Assembly: GCA_017615475.1 (NCBI GenBank)
Contig: JAGAAC010000037.1
Location: 1-42,775 of the forward strand
DNA from: Clostridia bacterium
GTDB lineage: Bacteria; Bacillota; Clostridia; Christensenellales; Aristaeellaceae
DNA: 42,775 bases
Direction: 5' to 3'
Position numbers and translations under genes: made by a program. The notes beneath the pieces were generated by a model that saw only the letters and a program-made list of their open reading frames with translations, made no database searches and had not been told where the DNA came from. Every line of letters starts with the position of its first letter. The first letter of the stretch is position 1. This document shows, piece by piece, positions 7,713 through 17,300 of this stretch.

Positions 7713-9137
7713 ATGGGCGGATTTTTCGGTATTACATCCAAAAAGGACTGTATGCTGGATGTGTTTTTCGGCGTAGACTATCACAGCCATCTGGGCACCC
7801 GTCGGGCCGGTATGGCCGCGTGGGATGAGGAGATCGGCCTGCAGCGGAAGATCCATAACATCTGCAATGCTCCTTTCCGGACCAAGTTTGAACATATTTT
7901 CGAGGAGATGCGCGGCACATCTGCCATCGGATGTATTTCTGACGCGGATCCCCAGCCCCTGCTGATCCGGTCCAACCTGGGCACCTATGCCATCTGCATG
8001 ACCGGTGTGATCAACAACGCGGAGGAACTGATCGATCAGTATCTCAGCTTCAGCGGCGGCCACTTTGATTCCATGACCGGCGGCAAGATCAACCAGACCG
8101 AGCTGCTCAGCGCGCTGATCAACCAGAAGAGCAATTTTGCCGAGGGCATTCAGTTTGCCCAGAAGTCCATTGTCGGTACAGCTTCTATCCTGATCCTGAC
8201 TGACAAGGGATCAATCATTGCCGCGCGGGACCGTGTGGGACGCCTGCCGGTGGCGATCGGAAAGCGGGATGACAGCTACGCTGTCGCTTTTGAATCCTTT
8301 GCTTTCCACAAGACCGGATATGAAGACGTGCGCGAACTGGGACCGGGAGAAATTGTGGAGCTGACGCCGAGCAAGATGACCCAGCTGGTGCCTCCGGGAA
8401 AGAAAAAGAAGATCTGCTCCTTCCTCTGGAGCTATTACGGCTATCCCACCTCCACCTATGAAGGGGTGAATGTGGAAGAAATGCGCTACCGCAACGGCGC
8501 GATCATGGCAGACAATGACAAGGCCGCCGGACGGAATGACCCGATTGACTACATCGGCGGTGTTCCGGACTCCGGTACGCCCCATGCCATCGGCTACGCG
8601 AACCGCAGCGGAATTCCCTTTGCCAGGGCCTTCATCAAATACACCCCCACCTGGAGCCGCAGCTTCATGCCTGCCAACCAGACGGACCGGGATAAGATTG
8701 CCAAGATGAAGCAGATTCCTGTGAATGAACTGATAAAGGACAAGAACCTGCTGTTTGTGGATGACTCCATTGTCCGGGGCACCCAGCTGAGGGAAACGGT
8801 AGAGTTCCTGTATGAGAGCGGCGCCAAATCCGTTCATATGCGCAGCGCCTGCCCGCCGATCATGTACGCCTGCAAATACCTGAACTTCTCCCGCTCCAAC
8901 AGCGACCTGGAGCTGATCGCCCGCCGGGTGATCCTGGAGCTGGAAGGCGAGGAAGGTTTCGAGCATATCGATGAATATGCTGACGGCAGCACGGAACGCG
9001 GAAAGAACCTCCGGGAGTGCATCTGCAAAAAGTTCAACTTTGCGTCCCTGGACTTCCAGACACTCGAAGGCGTGATCAAAGCTATCGGCATCGATCCGTG
9101 CGAACTGTGCACCTACTGCTGGGACGGAAAGGAATAA
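7713..9137 (+). CDS. purF: PurF-family amidophosphoribosyltransferase lacking the N-terminal Cys nucleophile
   Basis: Canonical PurF makes phosphoribosylamine from PRPP and glutamine. This 474-aa protein has both domains, but the N-terminus reads MGGFFGITSK where active PurF has MCGIFGI, so the glutaminase nucleophile (Cys exposed after Met removal) is Gly. The usual NGNLTN loop is also changed (TGVINN), and GTRRAGMA replaces the usual Gln/Gly-rich loop. The PRPP motif LLFVDDSIVRGTQL (about 347-360) is intact. Cys residues at about 235 (KKICSF), 387 (YACKY), 463 and 466 (CELC) match the iron-sulfur ligands of the Bacillus enzyme. It may use free ammonia, or a true PurF may lie elsewhere. Start ATG 7713 follows CGGAGG. 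Family secure; glutamine-dependent activity doubtful. Confidence 0.85.
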   Translation: MGGFFGITSKKDCMLDVFFGVDYHSHLGTRRAGMAAWDEEIGLQRKIHNICNAPFRTKFEHIFEEMRGTSAIGCISDADPQPLLIRSNLGTYAICMTGVINNAEELIDQYLSFSGGHFDSMTGGKINQTELLSALINQKSNFAEGIQFAQKSIVGTASILILTDKGSIIAARDRVGRLPVAIGKRDDSYAVAFESFAFHKTGYEDVRELGPGEIVELTPSKMTQLVPPGKKKKICSFLWSYYGYPTSTYEGVNVEEMRYRNGAIMADNDKAAGRNDPIDYIGGVPDSGTPHAIGYANRSGIPFARAFIKYTPTWSRSFMPANQTDRDKIAKMKQIPVNELIKDKNLLFVDDSIVRGTQLRETVEFLYESGAKSVHMRSACPPIMYACKYLNFSRSNSDLELIARRVILELEGEEGFEHIDEYADGSTERGKNLRECICKKFNFASLDFQTLEGVIKAIGIDPCELCTYCWDGKE

Positions 9138-9190
9138 TCTTTCTTTCCGCACTGCGGTGAAAACGACATTGAGATGAAAGGAACAAGACC

Positions 9191-10231
9191 ATGCTGAATT
9201 CCAAATCCGAAGCCTACGCCGCCGCTGGCGTTGATATCACTGCCGGCTACAAATCAGTTGAGCTGATGAAAAAGCATATCCGGAAAACAGAGACCCCCGG
9301 TGTCTTCTCCGATGTGGGAGGATTCGGCGGACTGTTCCGGCCGGATATGACCGGTATGAAAGAACCGGTGCTGGTATCCGGCACCGACGGCGTGGGCACC
9401 AAGCTGAAGATCGCCCTGCTGCTGGACAAGCATGACACCATTGGAATCGACTGCGTGGCCATGTGCGTGAACGATATTATCTGCTGCGGCGCGGAACCCC
9501 TGTTCTTCCTGGATTATATTGCCTGCGGGAAAAACATTCCCGAGCGGATCGAGCAGATCGTCAAAGGCGTCTGCGATGGCTGCGTCCAGGCCGGCTGTGC
9601 GCTGATCGGCGGAGAAACGGCGGAGCATCCCGGGATGATGCCTGAGGAGGACTATGACCTGGCCGGCTATTCCACGGGTATTGTGGACAGGGAAAAGATC
9701 ATCGACAATAAGACCATGAAGGCCGGGGACGTAGTGATCGCACTGCCCTCCACCGGTGTTCATTCCAATGGTTTCTCCCTGGTACGGAAGGTGTTCGATG
9801 TGGAGAACGCGGACCTGACGTCTCCTGTGGAGAAGCTGGGCGGCAAAAGCCTGGGAGAAACCCTGCTGACACCCACCCGGATTTATGTCAAGCCTGTGCT
9901 GGCACTGCTGAAGGAAGTTGCCGTGAAGGGGATCAGCCATATCACCGGCGGCGGTTTCTATGAAAACATTCCGCGCAGCATTCCGGACGGATTGGGCGCG
10001 AAGATTGAGCGCAGCAAGGTCAGGGTACTGCCGATTTTCGACCTGATCGCCGAAAAGGGCGGCATCAGCGAGCGCGACATGTTCAACACCTTCAACATGG
10101 GCGTGGGCATGAGCATTGTTGTGGCCGCGGAGGATGCGGAGAAAGCTGTCCGGATCCTGAAAGAGAACGGTGAAGATGCTTACGTGATCGGTGAAATCAT
10201 CGAGAGCGAGGATAAAATCACGATCATCTGA
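9191..10231 (+). CDS. purM: Phosphoribosylformylglycinamidine cyclo-ligase (AIR synthetase)
   Basis: PurM closes the imidazole ring, converting FGAM and ATP to AIR. The 346-aa length is typical. It shows the glycine-rich [79 protein letters not shown] and the THV-like [18 protein letters not shown] motifs of the PurM/PurL ATP-binding superfamily. The start ATG 9191 follows AAAGGAAC. It sits between purF and purN as in many Firmicutes operons, and its substrate is made by PurL at the other end of the cluster. Before it, CGGAAAG and CTTTCCG (9125-9149) make a hairpin with the purF stop in the loop. Confidence 0.96.
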   Translation: MLNSKSEAYAAAGVDITAGYKSVELMKKHIRKTETPGVFSDVGGFGGLFRPDMTGMKEPVLVSGTDGVGTKLKIALLLDKHDTIGIDCVAMCVNDIICCGAEPLFFLDYIACGKNIPERIEQIVKGVCDGCVQAGCALIGGETAEHPGMMPEEDYDLAGYSTGIVDREKIIDNKTMKAGDVVIALPSTGVHSNGFSLVRKVFDVENADLTSPVEKLGGKSLGETLLTPTRIYVKPVLALLKEVAVKGISHITGGGFYENIPRSIPDGLGAKIERSKVRVLPIFDLIAEKGGISERDMFNTFNMGVGMSIVVAAEDAEKAVRILKENGEDAYVIGEIIESEDKITII

Positions 10232-10251
10232 TCGGACTGACGGAGGTGCAT

Positions 10252-10860
10252 ATGAGCAAAAAAGCCCGTATTGCCGTACTGGTTTCCGGAGGCGGAACTA
10301 ACCTGCAGGCAATTCTGGACGCCGCGGCCCGGGGAGAAATCCCGGACGGGGAAGTGGCCCTTGTCATCAGCGACCGTTCCGGAGCCTACGCCCTGGAGCG
10401 TGCTGAAAAAGCCGGTATCCCGGCGCTGGAGATCAACAAGAAGGCCTGCGGAGGCCAGCTGCCCTTTGAGCAGCAGCTGATTGCCGCCCTGACCACGAAC
10501 CGGATTGACCTGATTGTGCTGGCCGGTTTCCTGAGCATCCTGACGGAGAACTTCACAACCCTGTATCCCCGCCGGATCATCAACGTCCATCCGAGCCTGA
10601 TCCCCAGTTTCTGCGGCGCGGGCTTCTATGGCCTGAAGGTGCACCAGGCAGCGCTGGACCGGGGCGTAAAGGTAACCGGAGCGACCGTGCACTTTGTCAA
10701 TGAGATTCCGGACGGCGGAGAGATCATTGCCCAGAAAGCAGTGGACATCCGGCCGGAAGATACACCTGAAACCCTGCAGCGCCGGGTGATGGAACAGGCA
10801 GAGTGGATCATCCTGCCGCAAAGCGTTGAAAAGATTTCAAAAGAAATCATTCTTCATTAA
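10252..10860 (+). CDS. purN: Phosphoribosylglycinamide formyltransferase (folate dependent)
   Basis: PurN transfers the formyl group of 10-formyl-THF to GAR, giving FGAR. The 202-aa protein has ARIAVLVSGGGTNLQAILDA at the N-terminus, IINVHPSLIPSF with the catalytic Asn and His, and the IPDGGEIIAQKAV segment carrying the catalytic Asp. SFCGAGFYGLKVHQAAL replaces the more common SFPG form but is seen in clostridial homologues as I recall them. The start is ATG 10252 (GGAGG at 10242-10246); the GTG at 10246 overlaps the ribosome site. Its cofactor is supplied by Fhs encoded at 18235. Confidence 0.95.
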   Translation: MSKKARIAVLVSGGGTNLQAILDAAARGEIPDGEVALVISDRSGAYALERAEKAGIPALEINKKACGGQLPFEQQLIAALTTNRIDLIVLAGFLSILTENFTTLYPRRIINVHPSLIPSFCGAGFYGLKVHQAALDRGVKVTGATVHFVNEIPDGGEIIAQKAVDIRPEDTPETLQRRVMEQAEWIILPQSVEKISKEIILH

Positions 10861-10889
10861 TTATTCTGAATGGAAACGAGGAGGAGCCT

Positions 10890-11609
10890 ATGGACATCTA
10901 CCGCATCTTTACCCCTGAAGAACTGCTGAAGGACAACACCTACCCAGGACGCGGCATCATCATCGGCAAGACGCCGGACGGCACAAAAGCCATGACAGCC
11001 TATTTCATTATGGGCCGCAGCGACAACAGCCGTAACCGTATCTTCACCGAGAAGAATGGCGAAGTCTTCACCGAGCCTTTTGACGCGTCAAAGGTCCAGG
11101 ACCCCTCCCTGATCATTTACGCTGCGATCCGTTCCTATGAAAACAACCTGATCGTGACCAACGGCAACCAGACCGATACAATCTGGGACGGCCTGAAGGA
11201 AGGAAAAACCTTCTCTGCCGCGCTGGAAAGCCGCGAGTTTGAGCCGGACGGCCCGAACTTCACGCCCCGCATCAGCGGTATGCTGACTTTCGGTGAAGGA
11301 GATTTCACCTACCAGATGAGCATCCTCAAGAGCGCCGACGCGGAAGGCAGCGCCTGCAACCGCTACACCTACAGCTACGCGCCGCTGAACGGACTGGGCC
11401 ACTTCATTCACACGTATGTGTGCGATGGCAACCCCATCCCGACTTTCCAGGGAGAACCGGAGCGCATCGCGGTCAGCAACGATATCGACGAGATGACCGA
11501 TATCCTGTGGAAGAACCTGAATGAACAGAACAAGATCAGCCTTTATGTCCGCTATGTGGACCTGAAGACCGGAACCGCCGAAAACCGCCTCGTGAATAAA
11601 AACAAGTGA
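10890..11609 (+). CDS. purO: IMP cyclohydrolase, PurO-like
   Basis: This 239-aa protein belongs to the PurO-type IMP cyclohydrolase family (PF07826), first known from archaea, which closes FAICAR to IMP. Seen features are the N-terminal NTYPGRGIIIGKTPDGTKAMTAYFIMGRSDNSRNR block, DPSLIIYAAIR, TNGNQTDTI, the central FEPDGPNFTPRISGM and the C-terminal half with YAPLNGLGHFIHTY. The next gene is a stand-alone AICAR transformylase, so the two together replace bifunctional PurH. The start ATG 10890 follows GAGGAGCC. Identification rests on recalled family motifs and on context, both agreeing. Confidence 0.82.
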   Translation: MDIYRIFTPEELLKDNTYPGRGIIIGKTPDGTKAMTAYFIMGRSDNSRNRIFTEKNGEVFTEPFDASKVQDPSLIIYAAIRSYENNLIVTNGNQTDTIWDGLKEGKTFSAALESREFEPDGPNFTPRISGMLTFGEGDFTYQMSILKSADAEGSACNRYTYSYAPLNGLGHFIHTYVCDGNPIPTFQGEPERIAVSNDIDEMTDILWKNLNEQNKISLYVRYVDLKTGTAENRLVNKNK

Positions 11610-11623
11610 AGGAGTCAGGAAAA

Positions 11624-12808
11624 ATGAAAGAATTCGAGCTCAAGTATGGCTGCAACCCCAACCAGAAACCCGCGAAGATCTACATGAATGACGGCAGCGA
11701 ACTGCCCATCAAAATCCTGTCCGGCCGTCCCGGATTCATCAATTTCCTGGATGCCTTCAACAGCTGGCAGCTGGTGAAAGAGCTGAAGGCTGCCCTGGGC
11801 ATGCCTGCCGTGACCAGCTTCAAGCACGTGAGCCCCACTTCCGCCGCGGTCGGCATTCCGCTTTCCGCGGATCTGAAGAGGGCCTGCTTTGTGGATGATA
11901 TCGAAGGCCTGGATGATTCTCCCCTGGCCTGCGCCTATGCCCGCGCCCGCGGTACGGACCGGATGTGCTCCTTCGGTGACTGGGTTGCCCTGAGCGATGT
12001 GTGTGACGTGACCACCGCGAAAATGATCAAGCGGGAAGTCTCCGACGGCGTCATCGCTCCCGGCTATGAGCCCGAAGCCCTGGAAATCCTGAAGCAGAAG
12101 CGCAAGGGCAATTACAATATCGTGGAGATCGATCCGGATTATGTTCCTGAAGTGCAGGAGCGTAAGCAGGTTTTCGGCATTACCTTCGAACAGGGCCGCA
12201 ACAACTTCGAAATCAACCGGGAACTGCTCTCTGATATTGTGACGAAGACCAAGGACCTGCCGGATTCCGCCGTGCGTGACCTGATCATCGCCCTGATTAC
12301 CCTGAAGTATACCCAGTCCAACTCCGTGTGCTACGCGGTGGACGGCCAGGCGATCGGTGTTGGTGCCGGCCAGCAGAGCCGTATCCACTGCACCCGCCTC
12401 GCAGGTTCCAAGGCAGACACCTGGTTCCTGCGCCAGCATGAGAAAGTCCTGAACCTGCCTTTCCGTGCTGACCTGGGCCGGCCCGAACGGGATAACGTTA
12501 TCGACGGCTATATCAACCAGAATGAGGAAGATGTCTGCGCTGACGGCAACTGGCAGAAGTATTTCACCGAGCAGCCCGCTCCCCTGACCGATGCGGAGAA
12601 GCGTGCTTTCCTGGATACCCGGCAGAATGTTGCCCTGGGCTCCGATGCTTTCTTCCCCTTCAGCGACAACATCGAGCGCGCATATAAGAGCGGCGTGAAA
12701 TACATCGCAGAGCCCGGCGGATCCATCCGTGATGACGCGGTGATTGAGTGCTGCGACAAATACGGCATGACCATGGCGTTTACGCACATGAGGCTTTTCC
12801 ATCATTGA
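11624..12808 (+). CDS. purH: Stand-alone AICAR formyltransferase (PurH C-terminal domain type)
   Basis: The 394-aa protein matches the AICAR transformylase half of PurH, which formylates AICAR with 10-formyl-THF. It has ELKYGCNPNQKPA at the N-terminus, TSFKHVSPTSAAVG with the catalytic Lys-His, SFGDWVALSD, VSDGVIAPGYEPEALEILKQKRKGNY, LKYTQSNSVCYAVDGQAIGVGAGQQSRIHC and DAFFPFSDNIERAYKSGVKYI. It lacks the MGS-like IMP cyclohydrolase domain that normally forms the N-terminal third of PurH; that activity is encoded by the preceding gene. The start is ATG 11624 with GGAG/AGGA upstream. The stop TGA (12806-12808) lies at the centre of a long hairpin formed by an inverted copy of the gene end. Confidence 0.93.
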   Translation: MKEFELKYGCNPNQKPAKIYMNDGSELPIKILSGRPGFINFLDAFNSWQLVKELKAALGMPAVTSFKHVSPTSAAVGIPLSADLKRACFVDDIEGLDDSPLACAYARARGTDRMCSFGDWVALSDVCDVTTAKMIKREVSDGVIAPGYEPEALEILKQKRKGNYNIVEIDPDYVPEVQERKQVFGITFEQGRNNFEINRELLSDIVTKTKDLPDSAVRDLIIALITLKYTQSNSVCYAVDGQAIGVGAGQQSRIHCTRLAGSKADTWFLRQHEKVLNLPFRADLGRPERDNVIDGYINQNEEDVCADGNWQKYFTEQPAPLTDAEKRAFLDTRQNVALGSDAFFPFSDNIERAYKSGVKYIAEPGGSIRDDAVIECCDKYGMTMAFTHMRLFHH

Positions 12809-12827
12809 TGGAAAAGCCTTCATGTGC
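12784..12827 (+). repeat. Long stop-codon hairpin at end of AICAR transformylase gene
   Basis: The last 21 nt before the stop (12784-12804, beginning GCACATGAGG) are repeated in inverted orientation at 12806-12827 (ending TTCATGTGC) with one extra T. The stop TGA is the first codon of the right arm. The tract CAATGAAGAATG follows to about 12860. No clear U-tail follows the stem. Confidence 0.8.
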
Positions 12828-12958
12828 AATGAAGAATGAAAAAAGAATAATGATATAATGTTTTGCCGGGATCCCGGAAGGTTGCGGGAAGCAATCATTA
12901 TAAATTATGAATTGTGAATTCGCACCAATACTTTCCCGAAAGGAAATGCAGATAAGCT
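12828..12958 (+). repeat. AT-rich repeat-bearing gap between AICAR transformylase gene and purD
   Basis: AATAATGAT near 12846 and ATCATTATA near 12895 form loose outer arms around a perfect CCGGGATCCCGG palindrome (12866-12877). The right side continues AATTATGAATTGTGAATTC (to about 12921), the same unit set as in the purE-purF and purD-purL gaps. A purD ribosome site (AAAGGAAA) ends the gap. Confidence 0.5.
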
Positions 12959-14230
12959 ATGAATATTCTTCTTGTCGGCGGCGGCGGCCGGGAACACACC
13001 ATTATCAAAAAGCTGAAACAGAATCCCGCGGTTGAAACGATTTATGCCCTGCCGGGCAACGGCGGCATTGCCGCGGACGCGACCTGCGTGGATATTAAGG
13101 CAACGGATATTGAAGGCATTGTAGCCTTTACCCGCGGCACGAAAATTGACTACGCGGTAGTCGCTCCGGATGATCCGCTGGTACTGGGCTGTGTGGACGC
13201 CCTGGAAGCGGAAGGAATTCCATGCTTCGGTCCGCGCGCCAACGCGGCTATCATTGAAGGCAGCAAGGTGTTTTCCAAGGACCTGATGAAGAAATACGGT
13301 ATTCCCACCGCGGCATACGAGGTCTTTTCCGATCCGAAAAAAGCCCTTGAATACCTGGAGACCTCTCCGATTCCGACCGTGATCAAGGCAGACGGCCTTG
13401 CCCTGGGCAAGGGTGTGACCGTTGCCATGACCCGCTGGGAAGCCCGGGCGGCTGTACGGGAGATCATGGAAGACAAGAAATTCGGAAAAAGCGGCGACAA
13501 GATCGTTATTGAGGAATACCTTGAAGGACCGGAAGTTTCCGTGCTGACCTTCACTGACGGTACAACCGTGAAGCCTATGGTTTCCAGCATGGACCATAAG
13601 CGGGCGGAGGACGGCGACAACGGTCCGAACACCGGCGGTATGGGAACGGTTGCCCCGAACCCCTTCTACACGGAGGAGATCGCAGAGGAATGCATGAGGA
13701 CAATCTTCCTGCCGACCATCCGCGCGATGAAGGAAGAAGGCCGGGAATTCCGCGGCTGCCTCTACTTCGGCCTGATGCTGACAAAGAAAGGACCGAAGGT
13801 GATCGAGTATAACTGCCGTTTCGGCGATCCCGAAACCCAGGTGGTTCTGCCTCTGCTGGAGAGCGATCTGCTGACGGTGATGCAGGCGGTGACCAATGGC
13901 ACCCTGGCGGACTGCGAAGTGAAATTCCGGGATGCATACGCCTGCTGCGTGGTGCTTGCCTCCATGGGCTATCCGGTGCATTATGACAAGGGATATGAAA
14001 TCACGATTCCCGAGGCGGTAAAGGATCATGTCTATGTGGCCGGCGCGGCTCTGAAGGACGGGAAACTGGTGAACTCCGGCGGCCGTGTCCTGGGGGTAAC
14101 GGCAGTGGCGGATTCGCTGGCCGAAGCGGTGAAGGAAGCCTATGCCATGGCGGACACGATTACCTTTGGTAATAAGTACTGCCGGCGGGACATAGGGCTT
14201 CGCGCTTTAAGCGCAAAAGCCAATGCATAA
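12959..14230 (+). CDS. purD: Phosphoribosylamine--glycine ligase (GAR synthetase)
   Basis: PurD is an ATP-grasp ligase making GAR from phosphoribosylamine, glycine and ATP. The 423-aa length fits. Seen are the N-terminal VGGGGREHTII, LPGNGGIAADA, GPRANAAIIEGSKVFSKDLMKKYGIPTA, the ATP-grasp IKADGLALGKGVTVA, DHKRAEDGDNGPNTGGMGT and YNCRFGDPETQVVLPLL. The start ATG 12959 follows AAAGGAAATGC. The C-terminal tail (RALSAKANA) is encoded by a palindromic GCGCTT-T-AAGCGC segment, and the stop codon TAA belongs to the GCATAATTAAG repeat that follows, so the repeat seems to have set the present end of the protein. Confidence 0.96.
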   Translation: MNILLVGGGGREHTIIKKLKQNPAVETIYALPGNGGIAADATCVDIKATDIEGIVAFTRGTKIDYAVVAPDDPLVLGCVDALEAEGIPCFGPRANAAIIEGSKVFSKDLMKKYGIPTAAYEVFSDPKKALEYLETSPIPTVIKADGLALGKGVTVAMTRWEARAAVREIMEDKKFGKSGDKIVIEEYLEGPEVSVLTFTDGTTVKPMVSSMDHKRAEDGDNGPNTGGMGTVAPNPFYTEEIAEECMRTIFLPTIRAMKEEGREFRGCLYFGLMLTKKGPKVIEYNCRFGDPETQVVLPLLESDLLTVMQAVTNGTLADCEVKFRDAYACCVVLASMGYPVHYDKGYEITIPEAVKDHVYVAGAALKDGKLVNSGGRVLGVTAVADSLAEAVKEAYAMADTITFGNKYCRRDIGLRALSAKANA

Positions 14231-14376
14231 TTAAGAATTCATAATTCATAATGACGAATGGTTGTTCTTTGAATTGTGAATCGTGAATCTGAGAATCGTT
14301 CAGGACAGATGGTTAATCGACCATGATGCATAAAGTAAATATAATTATGAATTATGCATTATGAATTATGAATTAT
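14196..14376. repeat. MITE-like AT-rich element with terminal inverted repeats between purD and purL
   Basis: The hairpin at 14196-14221 (centre GCGCTT-T-AAGCGC) is followed by CAATGCATAATTAAG and AATTCATAATTCATAATG (about 14235-14252). The right end (14343-14375) has several AATTATG units in the complementary orientation, so the two ends form terminal inverted repeats around roughly 90 bp of unique sequence. No coding sequence is inside. It provides the purD stop codon and a spurious in-frame ATG (14368) ahead of purL. Confidence 0.6.
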
Positions 14377-14388
14377 ATAGAGGTACGT

Positions 14389-17300
14389 ATGGTTTACAGA
14401 ATCTTTGTGGAAAAAAAGCCCGGCCTGGACAATGAAGCCCGGGGCCTGAAGAACGATGTCGTCAAATTCCTGGGGATCAAAGGCCTGGAGAAGATCCGCC
14501 TGCTGAACCGCTATGACGCTGAGAATATTTCGGATGAAATGTTCGCGCTGGCGGTGCGGGAAGTGTTCTCCGAGCCCCAGCTGGACGATACCATGGAACA
14601 GTTCAACGCGGAAGGAGCCGCCGCGGTGTTCGCGGTGGAATATCTGCCCGGTCAGTTTGACCAGCGTGCGGACTCCGCCGCCCAGTGCATTCAGTTCCTG
14701 TCCCAGGGTGAACGGCCCCTTGTCCGCAGCGCGAAAGTGTATCTGCTCTACGGCAGCCTGTCCGCGGAGGAGATTGCCGAGATCAAGAAATATGTGATCA
14801 ACCCGGTGGAAGCCCGGGAAGCTTCGCTGGATCTGCCGGAAACCCTGAAAACAGAATACGCTGTCCCCACGGAAGTGGCAACGCTGGAGGGTTTCACAAA
14901 GCTGGACCGCGCCGGACTGGAGAAGTTCGTGGCGGATTACGGCCTGGCGATGGATGTGGATGATATCACCTTCTGCCAGTCCTGGTTCCGGGAGGAAGGC
15001 CGGGAACCCACCATCACGGAGATCCGGATGCTGGATACCTACTGGAGCGATCACTGCCGTCATACCACCTTCCTGACTGAGATCGACAGCGTACGCTTTG
15101 AGGATCCGGTGCTGGAGAAGGCCTGGAAGCGTTATATGGATGTACGCGCGGAGCTGGGCCGGGAAAAGAAGCCCGTGTGCCTGATGGACCTGGCGACAGT
15201 CGCGGTGAAATACCTGAAGAAGCACGGAAAGCTGGATAAGCTGGACGAAAGCGAAGAAATCAACGCCTGCACGGTGAAAATGGACGTGGAGCGGGACGGG
15301 GTGAAGGAGCCCTGGCTGCTGCTGTTCAAGAATGAAACGCATAACCATCCTACGGAAATTGAGCCCTTCGGCGGCGCGGCAACCTGTATCGGCGGCGCCA
15401 TCCGGGATCCCCTGAGCGGCCGGGCTTATGTTTACGGCGCAATGCGCGTGACCGGCGCGGCGGATCCGACCAAACCCGTGTCTGAAACCATCCCCGGCAA
15501 GCTGCCCCAGCGCAAGCTGGTTACCACGGCCGCGGCCGGTTATGCCTCCTACGGCAACCAGATCGGCCTGGCCACGGGTATTGTGGATGAAGTGTATCAT
15601 CCCGGCTACGCAGCCAAGCGGATGGAAATCGGCGCGGTCATCGCGGCTGCGCCCGCGGAGAATGTCCGCCGTGAGCGTCCGGCTCCCGGGGATGTGGTCA
15701 TCCTGCTGGGCGGCTCCACCGGCCGTGACGGCATCGGCGGCGCGACTGGTTCCTCCAAGGCCCATAATGCCCACAGCGTGGAAACCTGCGGCGCGGAGGT
15801 CCAGAAGGGCAATGCCCCTGAGGAACGCAAGCTGCAGCGGCTGTTCCGCAATCCGAAGGCTACAAAGCTGATCAAGCGCTGCAATGACTTCGGCGCCGGC
15901 GGTGTCAGCGTTGCCATCGGTGAGCTGGCGGACGGTCTGGAAATTGACCTGAACGCGGTTCCGAAAAAGTATGACGGCCTTGACGGTACGGAACTGGCGA
16001 TCTCTGAGAGCCAGGAACGTATGGCGGTGGTTGTGGCCGCGGAAGACGCGGATGTGTTCCTTGCCCTTGCGGCGGAGGAAAACCTGCAGGCATGCATCGT
16101 GGCGGAAGTGAAGGCTGAACCTCGCCTGCGCATGAACTGGAACGGAAAAACCATTGTGGATATCAGCCGGGAATTCCTGAATTCCAACGGCGCGCCGAAA
16201 CATACGGCGATCACTCCCGCGGCGTCCCGCCCTGTGGCGGACCTGCCGAAGCAGGCGCCCGCGGACTTTGCCGGCCTGCTGAAGGAAACGGCGGCGGATC
16301 TGGCGGTCTGCTCCCGTCGGGGCCTGTCTGAACGGTTTGACTCCACCATCGGCGCGGGCACAGTGCTCATGCCTTTCGGCGGAAAGAACCAGCTGACGCC
16401 TATTCAGGCCATGGTCCAGAAGATCAGCCTGGAAAAGGGACATACGGATGACTGCTCCCTCATGGCCTGGGGCTATGATCCGGAGCTGACCTCCTTCAGC
16501 CCTTATCACGGTGCTTACCTGGCGGTGGTGGATTCGGTCACCAAGCTGATTGCCGCCGGTGCCTCCTTTGAAGATGTTTACCTGACTTTCCAGGAATACT
16601 TTGAAAAGCCCGGTACGGACGGAAAACGCTGGGGCAAGCCCCTGGCGGCCCTGCTGGGTGCCTTCGAAGCCCAGATGAACCTGGGTGTCGGCGCAATCGG
16701 CGGCAAGGACTCCATGTCCGGCTCCTTTGAGAAGCTGGATGTGCCGCCCACACTGGTTTCCTTTGCGGTGACCACGGCTAAAACAGGCGATATCATTTCT
16801 CCCGAGTTCAAGAAGGCGGGCCATTCCGTGGTCCTGCTGGAGCCGGAGCGGGATGAACAGGGCCTTCCGGTAACGGAATCCCTGCTGGCTCTTTACCGGC
16901 AGGTGACGGACCTGATCCGCAGCGGAAAGATTGTTTCCTGCCGTACGGCGGAAATCGGCGGTTCTCTTGCTTCTGTGCTGAAAATGGCGCTGGGCAACGG
17001 CCTGGGTTTTGCCTTTGAGAAGGACTGGGAACTGAAGGAACTGGCGGAAGTCCGCTACGGCTGCTTCATCGCGGAGCTTTCGGAAGACATGGATCTGGGC
17101 AGGAAGCTCGGTACAGTTACGGAAGAACCGGTTCTCACCTGGCGCGGCAGCGCAGTGGATGTGAAGGAGCTGCGTGTAATCGGCCGGGACAAGCTTGAGA
17201 AAGTGTATCCGACCCTGAATCCGGAATGGACGCTGGAAGACCGGGCGGAAGCGGATGCCTGCTGGCCCGCGGCCCGGAAGGAAGACCGGACGGAGACCTT

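Noticed and set aside
11615-12898. Open frame antisense to the AICAR transformylase gene
   Set aside because: Shadow of a well-identified gene; no recognisable domain.
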